Shown: positions 37,853 through 48,590 of the stretch, piece after piece | Layout of the letters: each line of letters opens with the position of its first letter | Position numbering within the stretch: the first letter of the stretch is position 1 | Origin: Helopsaltes ochotensis | Lineage: Eukaryota > Chordata > Aves > Passeriformes > Locustellidae | Length of the DNA: 64,000 bases | Direction: 5' to 3' | Assembly (NCBI GenBank): GCA_013400155.1 | Contig: VXBM01000331.1 | Location: forward strand, 454,103 to 518,102 | Made by a program: the position numbers and the translations under genes | The notes under the pieces: model-generated | The model's input: the letters and a program-made list of their open reading frames with translations, nothing else | Databases searched by the model: none | What the model was told of the DNA's origin: nothing

Positions 37853-40800
37853 CACATTGTCAGTGATACAACCATCAGTGAAACATAGCTAATGTGACTG
37901 TGTAACCCAAATCGCTCTTACTACAATCCAATTTCTTTTCATCGTCATATTCAAAAGAAAGAAAGAAAAAAAATAAAGGTCTTTTTATGACTGGTAGAAC
38001 GAGAAGTGATAAAATGTTTAGATTTTACTAAATACCTTTTGTGTTGGAGCACTTCTTTGACCCTAGCAAATGTTTGTATATCAAGCCTTCTGAGCAGTTA
38101 TGGCTTTATATCATACTTTGATCCTTCTTTTATGGAAGAGTTAATGTGGTGTAGTTTCTCAGAAGTTTAGAAAATGTCTATTATATGAATCACTTTGTCT
38201 CAGTGGAATAAAAGCTCATTGAACTGTGATCCACATCAGCCTCTTGTTTTATAGTCATATGAATCAGTGTTTGGATATTATATTATTCATACCATGAAGC
38301 CAGTGCAGTAGAATTAAGCTGCTATGTTACATGTTGGAAAAATATTACGTATTTGTACCCGGACAATTGTTCTTCAACAGTGTAATGGCAGCAGTCTGTT
38401 AATTCACCATTTACTTTAAAGTTCATTAAAATCACTTCAATTTTGAATATGATTTAAAAAAAAAATCAACCCTACCCAGACCCAAATAATTTGCATGTCC
38501 TACTTTATCTCTTTGGTATTTAGGTGAGTGATTTAAATGAACTTTCCTACTGTTTTTATATTAGAAAAAAAAAAGATAGGTTTTCTTCTGATAACTGTAA
38601 ATCTAACTAAGAATAGAACTAAGTAATTTTGAATATTTTCTAAAATCTGTAATATCACAGAATACTTTTAGAATTACTTGGTATCATTAATTTTTACTAT
38701 TGTAGCACAATAATACCCTGGTTAAAGATGAGAAGCCTGTATTTTAAGGAAAGGTGCAAAGTGGAGGAAGGTGATTGCTCCTGATGGATAATACTTACAA
38801 TATAAGTGTAACTATAAATGTATATATTTCTTCAAAGTATAAGGAAACCATGAGACTGTAATAGGTGTGATAGGTAATGTTTTGAGTCTCTTCCGTCTTC
38901 AGTTTTCTGTAGGCATCAGAGTAAAGAAAATTTAAGGCCTGAGTTGAAGAGAACAGTTACTGTGTTCACAGGACTACTCTCCAGCGTAAGGTGTGTGAAG
39001 GAAGAAGGCACAATGGTGCTTGTTTCACAACACAAGAAATAAATAGTGGAGGCTGGAATTACTCCTATAGTTCAAAGAAAAGATTAAATTTCACAGTACA
39101 GGATGGGATTCATGGATAGATAAAACAAAAACCTAAAAGCATTACGCTGATATTTTTACTGAGTAGAAGCAGTGTAGGGTCAACAAGAAATGCAAAGAGG
39201 GGAATGCAGAGTCACTGTCTTTGCATTTAGAGGATGAAGAATTTGAAGTTTCATCCTCGTACACTGATCAGGAGAGGTGTTAAAGATAATTGTATATACT
39301 GTAATTAAATCCATTGTTTCTTTCAACAGAACTAGGAAAGAATGCCTCTGACACTCCCAAGATATTCTAGGTGGAGAAAAAATAAACTATTTTTAATACT
39401 CTCTCAATACATTACTTATAATCTTTATGATGAACCTTTTTGACCTGAAAAATTGTTTTTTGATGCTGCAATTGAAGCTCAGTGGAAGTATGGAAAAAAG
39501 GTTTTGAACTGGCTAAAAACTTGTAGGAAACTACTAAAGGAAATCAGAGTACATTTGATTGAGTAAATACAGCTTGAGCTATGAATCTCCACTGGTTGAG
39601 GTAATTGTGCAAACCATTTAATAGCTTCCTTTTTCTGTCTGATCCCTTAATGAATCCCTTAGGGCATAGATGAAGATGTTATTAGAACTTTGGTTTCTGA
39701 CACAGATTTATGATGTATTTTTTTTTTTACGATACACTTGTCTTGTTTTCCATACATTGAAACAAGAATGAAATATAAAATGAAATTTAAAATGCATTGC
39801 TAATGAAACTGCAATAGATTAAATGTGTTTGAGTTAATGATTTAATGATTTTGTCTCCTGATGTACACACAGTCTAACATTCCTCAACAGTTGATTGGTC
39901 CACAGAAAAGTTAAAGAACTGGTTGAATTCTATGAGCTCAGCTTTAAACTTTCAAGTACAAGGATGAATAGAGGCTGTAGTTTTCCACATGTGATTCTCC
40001 AGCTCCTGGATGGGGCTTATTTGAGAAAGGGAGACTTTAGAACCAAAGAGCTTGTACTGCATACCCCAAAAGTCTGACTGCTCTCATATCTGGTCTCCCA
40101 CAGGGCAAGCAGCTATAAATGAAACTTCGCTTTACTACTTTCCCATTCTCTGGTTTTTTGATTCAGGGTTTTCTGAGCTGGATGAGGTTTATATATTTTT
40201 AATTACTCTTGCGGGATTTTGCCTCCATGAATTTGTCTGATCTTTCCTCCCCTTAAGCCCCTGCTTTGTTACAAGCTTTGTTCAGAACTTGTACCACTGA
40301 GATGATTTTGCGCAGAGGGATCTGTAGATTCTAATGTAACAGTGACCTGATAGTTAAGTGATTGAATGATCTAAGAGCCACATTTTTTTTAAAGACCATT
40401 ACATCATTGCCAGTGCCTGCAACTGTGGATTCTCTGAGCAGTAAGTGAAGTGCTGACAAACTCTTGCATTTTTTTGATTTTTTGCTCCCTTGGTCCTTGC
40501 TCCTTACCTCACTCACACTAGCTTATTTGAGTCTCTGTGTTACCTGACAAAGAACAGTTGCTTTGTTGAATGCTAGCTCTGGCGACCTAGTCATGACACC
40601 TTTTTCCTGATGTGGTTGGTTAAACAATTTAGGTAGTTACATGGAAGGGTGTCAGCATATTACAAGCAGCTGTGACAAGAGATTATGGCTTACTATCATA
40701 CCCTCAGCTGTATGTCTTGCCCTCCTGCCAGAAGTCATCACCCATTTAGATCTACTTGTAGAACAGCCTGTTAAAATTCTTCTTTATTATAGTAAAAGAA

Positions 40801-40998
40801 AAAGGTCTACAAAAGAGTTTAAGATGTCCAGGCTAATTTTGACTACAGCAGACTTTGAGAATCTGATGCTGAGTTCAGGGATGAGAAGCTACCTCATGGA
40901 GGTTTAAAGAAACAGTAACCTCTTTTTATTGGAACAGCTGGACCTGTCAGGTTGACTTAAGGTTAATGCCATGTAAGATGAACTTCTCTTGTGTATTC

Positions 40999-41990
40999 CA
41001 GAATGAAGGAGTAGCTTAGGTTGGGCAGGCACTTCAAGGACATATACTTCAGTTCCCTGTTGAAGTTAGATCGGGTTAGTCAGGGCCTTGTTGTTGCTAT
41101 TTGGTGTATCATAAAGACAGGTAATTTCTCTACCTCTCTGACCAACCAGTTCTATGGTTGGGTCCCCCTCCTTGTGAAGGCCTTTTTCCTTCTATTTTAT
41201 TAGAATTTAATTTGCTGCAATTTGTGCTTTTTCCATCTGAAGCTTTTGCTGTGTATCTCTGAGATTAGTTGGTCTCTGTTCTATAACTATTATTTAGCTG
41301 GTTGAGGATAACAACAAGGACACTGTGGTAGATTGCCAAAAACTCCCAAAATTTGTGGTAAATTAAAATCTTTGCTGTCCTCTCATGTTTTGAATCAACC
41401 ATTTCACTGTCAGGTTGCTCAGGCACTTCCTCTCCTGTGAATACAAATGACTTCCAGGATACTTTGCTTTACTGCTGTCACCTTTGGAAGAAGAGACTCA
41501 TGATGGTGACATTAGTCAACTTCCTTAGTGCCCTTGGGTACATCCCATCTTGTCTCTGGAAACTTGGAAATGTCCAGTTCTGCTCATCTGGTCCCTGACC
41601 CAGTCAGGGTTATCTCTTACTGTGTGCAGTACTTCAGTCTCACAGACACCATTGTGATGCTCAGGAGAAACTCTGACAGGCCAGGGAACAGATCAGTGAA
41701 AAACAAGGCAAAGTAAACATGAATATTTAAGCCTTTCTGTGACCTGTACCTTTTCCCTGTAATTTGTTTCTTGGTCTCATGCCTTATTCACCAGAGACCC
41801 ACACATTTACTTGGTTAATTTTTTAAGGTGCTAACATGCTTAGAGAAGGTCTTCTTGTTCCCCTCTGACTCCAGCTCTTACTTCCACTTGTGCTCATGCA
41901 GTTGGTGTTTCTGTATTGTTTTTAAGTGGACTGTTCCCACTTCCGCTTTGCATACACTTTCTGACATTCTGGGGTTTTTCCTCATTTTCC
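40999..41990 (-). mobile_element. CR1 LINE, antisense, strongly diverged and internally deleted
   Basis: From 40999 to about 41335 the plus strand is the reverse complement of a CR1 3' region: AGAATGAAGGAGTAGCTTAG, then GGTTGGGCAGGCACTTCAAG, then the diverged run around ACCTCTCTGACCAACCAGTT. From about 41400 to 41990 it matches, still in reverse, the linker before and the start of the reverse transcriptase. On the minus strand this reads GTAAGAGATAACCCTGACTG, GATGGGATGTACCCAAGG and, nearer the 3' side, TGCCTGAGCAACCTGACAG. The polymerase core between these parts is missing. Both outer limits are approximate because of divergence. Confidence 0.7.
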
Positions 41991-42913
41991 ATTGAGATGT
42001 TGTATTTGCTGCATTTATATTTGCAGAGGGAATTTATCATGAGGCTTTTTGCATGCCCAGTTTTTTTGCTTAATGACTGCTGCTGAAATTTCATTGTATT
42101 CAGTTGGAGAAATACTCATCTTTGAGCAAATATTTCAATAACCTGAAGTCTCTTCTCATGAGTAATTGACTGTGATCCATAATTGAATTGCAGCTCCTGC
42201 TAACTCATGTGGGAATGTGATACTAGAAGTAAGTTCTGAAATATGAGCTAGGGTGCAGTCCAAAACTGTATAATAATTGTCAATTTATATAGAAGAGTGT
42301 ATACTAAAATCAGGTGAACCTTTTTCTGATTTTTAGAGTGGTTGTTTCTGTTTAGTCTGTGCGTAAAATGGACAAAGGCAATTGTAAGTTAAGTCTTCTT
42401 GCTCAGACCTTAGGAGTAGCATTCAGGCATTTCAAGAGTGTATTTAAGCAATTTTCCTTCTCTTTTCTTTTCTCTATATTTGAGACATTCCATTAAAAAC
42501 CAGAAAGTTCTGAATATCGATTTTGTAGCTTTTTTTTTTTTAAAGAATCAGTTAATCATACTGTGATGAGTAAATTTGTTTTGAACAGCAATTCAGAGAA
42601 TTAGAAAGATAGCTGTTAATATCCTTATTATAGTTGCTTTATTAGCAAATAAATATTTATTTTTTTTACACTGTAAGAAATTTATAAAATGTTGTGCTGT
42701 TCATGAAGAGTTATCTTATGGCAAAAAAATACAGAAAGCTTAATTACTGCAATCTGTAGATGTAATGGATATGTGTTTAACACAGTTCAGGGCTCACTAA
42801 CCAGTTTAATGGTCTGATCACAATTTTCTCAAAATGTTATTGCATTTGTAGCACTTATCATGTACAATAATTGTGTTTTTACATTTTGTATGATGCATGA
42901 AGAAATACAAAGC

Positions 42914-42951
42914 TTCTTTTTTTTTTTTCCTTTTTTTTTCTTTTTTTTTTT
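42914..42951. repeat. Polypyrimidine (T-rich) tract
   Basis: Blocks of 9 to 12 T separated by C, typical low-complexity intronic sequence. Confidence 0.85.
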
Positions 42952-44616
42952 GTCCATGTCTTAAACTGGGCAACTCCAGTGGTTTTTAAATTATGCGATT
43001 TAAATTTAAATGCAGTTTAACTGCATCCAAAGCAGTTTAATCATGCTCTTCCTAAAAAGAACACTTTCCCTATTACTGTCTTATGAGATGATGACTTATC
43101 TGAAAAGGCAAATTGCTCTGTTGGTATAAAGCAGTTAAGAAGGCACAGATCATAGTTTTCAAATGGTTTGATTTAATAATTTGCAGACATGTAGGATGTT
43201 CAGTGACAGTTTCAAGCTTTATGTGGTGAATTAAAATGAGTTTTAAACTCTGATGACTTCATGTTGAACAAAGTAAAATTTTAGCTTTGATCCTTAGGAA
43301 TGGAATGTGTGACTCACTTGTGGTTCAGAATATGATGGTTTTAGTAACTTGTTGAATGGTGCTATGTGTTGGGAAGTCTGTAGGAATAAGTGAAACAACT
43401 TCTGTACTGTATTCACAGTTCAAGTAATTAGGGTTTTAATGGTTAACCCTACCCCCATAATCAGCCCAAATTGAAAAATATTATATTTTTTTTAATAAAG
43501 AAGTAGATATATTATATTTCAATGATTTTAAATTATGTATTCTTTCTGTAATCTACTTACAGCACAGGTGTGTTAGACTGATTCTTGAAATCACTTCCTG
43601 ATCTTTCAGTGATAAAGGAACAAAATATAGTCACAGTATAACTATTATAGAAAATAGCATTTGACATATAATAAAAGCAAAGGAAGAATTTCACTATGCT
43701 GTTTCATTCTTCAGCTTCTGGTTGAACCTAAGATGTAATAACTTCTATGCAGGTCAAAAAAAGGCCTTTCCTACCAGCTGTTTTCTTTTTTTTTTAAATA
43801 TCACGAAAATCTCTTTTTGGAAAGTTAATTTTAGAGATGAAATAGGTAAGAAATTGGTGGCCAAAATATTACTGTTCAGTCACCTGGTCAGGAACTTCTG
43901 AATTAGGAGGTAAATGAATGATAAAATACTGACATCTGCCACTATGGAATTCCAGTTGGTGTTTGTATACTTTTAGTCCTGTCACTTTTAAAAAGTTATC
44001 CTTTTTCATTTCAGTTTCATCTGTGAGTTATAGGAATAGTTTTAGAAGTTGTATTCAGACATATAAAATACACTACAGCAAGGATAGTAATGACCAGAAG
44101 AAAAATCTTGGACGGATAGAAAATGCAAATAATATACAGCTATCTAAAATTTCCTTTCAGTTATTGATTTTCTATAGGAACTACTTTATGTAAGCAGTAG
44201 ATGAATGTGTGCCATGTATCTGTTAAAAATCTTAAATGGTTGTAGGGAAAGTAATGATGTATCAGAAATAAAATTAGAATTTCAGAAATTATCTGTGGCA
44301 TTGTAAAAAACTGCAGCAGATATATCAGAGAATTAAAAACTGATACTGTACCAGATGCATCAGAATTTTAGACTTCTTAACACAACTCTGAGTTTTGGAT
44401 TCTCACAATTCCTGGCCTGAACATCAGCGCAAACAGTTGTGTAGCATGAGCATCCTGAGTTACACTGTGCTGCAAGGGGAGCACTCCTGTACAACTTCAC
44501 TGTGCTCTGAGATGAGCAATGACATGCAAGGATGATGCAAGTAAAAATAATGAAATCCTAATTAGAATTGGATTGAAATGTAGTGGACTATCAAAGATGC
44601 TGGTTCACAGGTTTTC

Positions 44617-44671
44617 TTTTTTATATTTTTTTATTTATTTTAAAATTTTTTTCTTTTTTTTTTTTTCCTGC
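44617..44671 (+). repeat. 55-bp T-rich block, first copy of an exact direct duplication
   Basis: Identical over all 55 bases to 44763-44817, with starts 146 bp apart. The block holds the words ATTTATTTTAAAA and a run of 13 T before CCTGC. Confidence 0.95.
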
Positions 44672-44762
44672 GGGTTTTTTTTAAATCTTTCTCCTTTTTA
44701 TTTGTTTTTATTCGTTTTAATTTTTTACTTTTTTGGTATTTTAACCCTTTATTGAATGTTTN

Positions 44763-44817
44763 TTTTTTATATTTTTTTATTTATTTTAAAATTTTTTTCT
44801 TTTTTTTTTTTTCCTGC
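44763..44817 (+). repeat. 55-bp T-rich block, second copy, directly after a single N
   Basis: Exact copy of 44617-44671. The single unknown base at 44762 abuts it, which suggests that contig ends with unrecognised overlap were joined here. Confidence 0.95.
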
Positions 44818-46872
44818 TGAGTGCTAATATACCCACCATTATATGTTTAGGTGTCCTAACTGCTTGACTAAGATACTTTCCTTCTAAAGTCTACATGCTT
44901 TTTAAATTCATCGTAGATTCTGTAAGATTTCTTAACTCTGCAGCAGGGAGTTTGAATGAATTTGTTGTCTCTCAGCCTAAAAATCATATGCGAAGGCTTT
45001 GCAGAGGAATGGATTTTGGAGGCCTTGAAGTCCTTAGTTCAGCCCTGTCATCAACATATGAATTGCAAGGAGACTAGGAAGGCTCTTTGAGTGCTCATTG
45101 AATTGCTGTTTGAGGGCTTTTGTGTTATTCGAGTGTACAAAAACTAGAGTTAAAAGATGCAAGATAAATTTCATATTCAAAACCAAGAGAGGATTGCTAA
45201 AAGTCTTCCAGAGACTCTGTATTTCAAAATGCATATATTTCAAATCAAGGGGATTTTCAAAATGTTCCCTAATGATGTGTCAACGGAAGCCAAAAGTTTG
45301 AAGAGAAGGTGTTTGACATGCAGGAGGGTATTGGAGCATTTAGAGAAGCATGCAGATGGATGACATTTTATCATCAAACTGTATTGCTGCAGATTGTACT
45401 GAATAGGAAAAAGTACTTTGTAGAGCTTGTTCTGGAAGATATTTAATATCTCCTGTTAACGTATGCATCACTATGCCCACAGTTATGTCGAGCTTGCCCT
45501 TTTAAGTTTCCGTTTCCATTCACTTTAATAATAAAATAACTGGAAAACCCCCAGTGCTGACAAATTCTGTGACACATACAGAATGCAAGCATGAAAGGTT
45601 ATCATACCAGTAGGTACATGGGTTTTTTACATAAATATATGTCAAGAGTGTACTAGGGACATGATATATTTAAGTATGACGTTAGCGTGTGTTATTTTTG
45701 TCTTGACTGAGAGAGCAAAATTTTGGAGCATATTGCTATATCTCAGCTTCAGAAATGAAAGTGAAACACTTTGGTGGACACAAACCTCTACATGGTGAAG
45801 AGTGAACCTTTCTTAGTTAAGGTTTTTGAGGAAACTCTCTAAGGGACTGCTCAGGAGAGAAAAGGAATTGCTCATTATATTCGGGATTTATTTCCATATT
45901 TTTAGTTTTCCAGTTGGAATTTCCTCATTTTGCATTTGAGAACTTTTATGTTCTTTTTTGTGGTCTAAGAAGTTCACATTTTGAAGCAGTTCATCAGTTT
46001 CACTGCAGTGCTGTTGAGGGTGAAAAAAGTTGTAAAGCTTCAATTCAACAAATTGCTAAGGCAAGTGATTGTTTTGAATATAAGGTACCAATTTATTCCT
46101 GGAGATGTAGATCTATGCATCTCCAACATCTCATGTCAAACACTGTCGTATTTTGCAAATGTGAAGGGTAATAGCTCTTAACAAGTGCAAGTATGATGTT
46201 ACATTTCTCTGTGTAGTGTTCACTAATTTGCTTTAAACATAAGACATTGTTTGTTTATGAATGTCAATAAAAATTATAACTTCCTCTTGGCACAAAGAGT
46301 TTCAGAAAGCCAGAAGGAGCTCTGTACAAATCTAATCAGTAATGCTATCTCAAAGTGACTCAAACATGTGTATATACATAATGTGTACATATTATATATT
46401 TGTTGCAGCTGTGATTTTCTAAATTTGGAAAGACAGACACACGCAGTTAGAAAACAAAGTAGGTTTTCTAATGTTTCAATAGCACTGGTGTTTCAAAATT
46501 GATTTTGTAAAGTACAGGTTGGCTAATCTGTTTAAATTTAATAAATTAAAGATAGTTATTATTCATTCTGTTTTAACTTCTATCTGAAACTATTAAAAAG
46601 GTGTGATGAAATAAGTATATATATGAGTTGTTTGACAGAATAATATCTGCAACATTAATTCCAGTTGCAATGCTGTGTGTGTGATGAAGAGAGATTGCTG
46701 TGTGGTTGTTTCTTCTCTAAAAAAAGTCAGATTATTGCAAGAAACAACACTGGATATGTCATAGAGAACTACTCTAAAAGGAAGAAGAAACACAAAGAAT
46801 AGTTTGCGTGGATGTTAACTCTCTCTGAATGTTTAAGATATTTAGAGGAAGACATGAGATTCCTTGGAAAGC

Positions 46873-48590
46873 TTGCAGGGATACCTTCTACTAAAACAGG
46901 GAGCTCAAAGCTTCATCCAGCCTGGCTTTGGACACTTTCAGTGGTAGGGTATTGACAACTTCCTTGGGCAACCTATTCCAGTACCTCATCACCCTCACTG
47001 TAAAAAAAAAAATCTTCCTTGTATCTAACACAAATCAACTCTCTTTTTATTTAAAGCCATTAACTCTTGTTCTATTGCAACAGGCCCTACTGAATCTCTC
47101 TTTCTTTCAAGCCCTCTTGAAGTATTGAAAGGCTAAACACCTTATAAAATCACCCTGGAGCCTTCCAACCCCACTCTTATCCTTTCCTCAGAAGACGAGT
47201 ACTCCAGCCCTTGGATCATTCCTGTGTCCCTCCTTTGGACTCTTTCCAACTATTCCATGTCCTTCCTGTGCTGTGACCCCAGGGCTGGGTGCAGGGTTCC
47301 AGGTGGGGTCTCAGCAGAGCAGAGCAGAGGGGCAGAATCCCCTCCCTCCCCTGCTGCCCACGCTGCTTTGGATGCAGCCCAGGACACGTTTGGCTTTCTG
47401 GGCTGGGAGTGCCCATGGCTGGGTCATGTCCAGCCTCTCACCCACCAGCACCCCCAGGTCCTTCTCACAGGGCTGCTCTTGATCTGGGCTGATAGCAGGG
47501 GTCTCTAGAGCCCAGCTGCAGCACCATGTACCTAGTCTTGTAAACCTCATGAGATTCCCATGGGTTCAGTTCTTGAGATTGTCCAGGTCCCTCTGGATGG
47601 CATCGCATCCTTTCAGTGTGTCAACTGCCCCACTCAGCTCGGTGTCATCTGCATATTTCTGAAGGTGCATTTGATCCTGATGTCCGTGTCATTGCTGAAG
47701 ATAATAAACAGCACTGGTCTTAATACAGAAGCCCTGACGGTCATCACTTGTCACTGATATTTGTCTGGACATTGAACTGTTAACCAGTGTCCTCAGGATA
47801 TGACTGTCCCACCAATTCCTCAACCACCGTCCAGTCCACCCATCAAATCTATTTTTTCAGTTTAGAGAGAAGGATGTTAAAGGAGAATGTGTCAAATTCT
47901 TTACAGAAGTCCAGATAAATGATAGCTTTTTCCGCTGATGGAGTAATTCCATCATTTAAGGCCACTGGGTTGCTCAGGCAGGACTTGCCTTTATTTCCAG
48001 ACAGCACTGGCTGTCTGGAATCACTTCCCTGTCCCACGTGTACTTCAGAGCTTTTAGAAGGATCCATTCCATGACTTTCCCTGGTATAGAAGTGAGGCTG
48101 TTGGGTCAGTAGTTCCCAGATAGATACACTGGTTCCCCTTTTCCATCTACCTGGGACTTCATCTGAATGATACGACTTTTCTAATATCATGGAGGGTGGT
48201 TTGGCAGTTACGGAATTTTAGAATTACAGAATATTCTAGGTTGAAAGGGACCCACTAGGATCATCAAGACCAACTCTTGAGTGAATGGCCCATATGAGGA
48301 TTGAACCCACAATCTTGGTGTTACTAGCACCAAGCTCTGACCAACTGATCTCATCTCAGGGTCTCATAAGCCAATTGCCTCAGGACTCTGTAATGCATTT
48401 CTTAAGGTCCCACAGACTTATATATGCATGTTCAGGTTTCTCAGGTGGTCATGAACACTATCTCTTACAATGGAGGAACTTGGGTCCCCCCAGTCCCTTT
48501 CTTGTGGCCTGTGCACTTCAGAGGTGTGGGAGGAGAGGCTTCCACTCAAGACTGAAGCAAAAAAATTGAGTCTTCACATACTATTTATTA
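46873..48590 (-). mobile_element. CR1 LINE, antisense, long copy interrupted by a SINE and truncated at its 3' end
   Basis: On the minus strand the element runs from the linker before the reverse transcriptase (48590 to about 48367: GCTTCAGTCTTGAGTGG, then GACCACCTGAGAAACCTG) through an inserted SINE (48212-48366) into the polymerase. It reads VPGRWKRG, then GKSCLSNPVALNDGI, IYLDFCKEFDT, and the catalytic motif as YADD at 47655-47644. It continues through KDLGVLVGERLDM, AKRVLGCIQSSVGSR and the LRPHLEPCTQPWG-like stretch to an RVMRYWNRLPKEVV-like C-terminus. After the wording GAAGGTATCCCTGC at about 46873 the match stops, so the usual 3' end with ATTCTATG is missing. Numerous frameshifts and stops make it inactive. 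Its 47.2-47.5 kb part is the most GC-rich stretch of the window and produces several overlapping spurious open frames. Confidence 0.9.
48212..48366 (-). mobile_element. tRNA-derived SINE of TguSINE1 type, antisense, nested in CR1
   Basis: On the minus strand the head (about 48366-48287) resembles tRNA-Ile. The A-box-like stretch is GATCAGTTGGTCAGAGC, followed by TTGGTGCTAGTAACACC at the anticodon arm (AGT instead of the expected AAT) and the B-box-like GGGTTCAATCC. The rest (about 48286-48212) is a CR1-like tail, GGTCTTGATGATCCTAGTG, then CCCTTTCAACC and AGAATATTCTGTAATTCTA. A tRNA-Ile head with a CR1 tail is the plan of TguSINE1 described in zebra finch, which is thought to be moved by CR1 proteins. 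Head and tail were recognised by eye, and the limits are good to about 5 bases. Confidence 0.85.

Larger units (their letters stand above)
36536..40998 (+). other. Intronic sequence with a coding-like remnant
   Basis: Unique AT-rich sequence. It holds a perfect 9-base inverted repeat at 36919-36942 beside a T/C-rich tract (36945-36978), and a coding-like open stretch at 37514-37852, listed separately. Confidence 0.5.
41991..46872 (+). other. Intronic sequence with T-rich tracts; no gene recognised
   Basis: AT-rich unique sequence. It contains a polypyrimidine run at 42914-42951 and the duplicated T-rich block around a single N at 44762. Open frames near 45100-45363 and 45914-46181 look like chance frames, and I recognise no family in them. 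Confidence 0.5.

Noticed and set aside
40185..40260. Old LINE (L3/CR1-like) fragment, from the wording CCTCCATGAATTTGTCTGAT
   Set aside because: Only about 25 bases resemble the remembered repeat text, and the flanks do not continue the match.
47216..47550. Several overlapping open frames of 65-94 codons on both strands
   Set aside because: They are shadows of the GC-rich reverse-transcriptase region of the antisense CR1 copy, with frames broken by stops. They are not genes.
48287..48357. A tRNA-Ile gene on the minus strand
   Set aside because: The anticodon and A-box positions are altered and the sequence runs straight into a CR1-like tail. This is the head of a SINE, not a functional tRNA gene.
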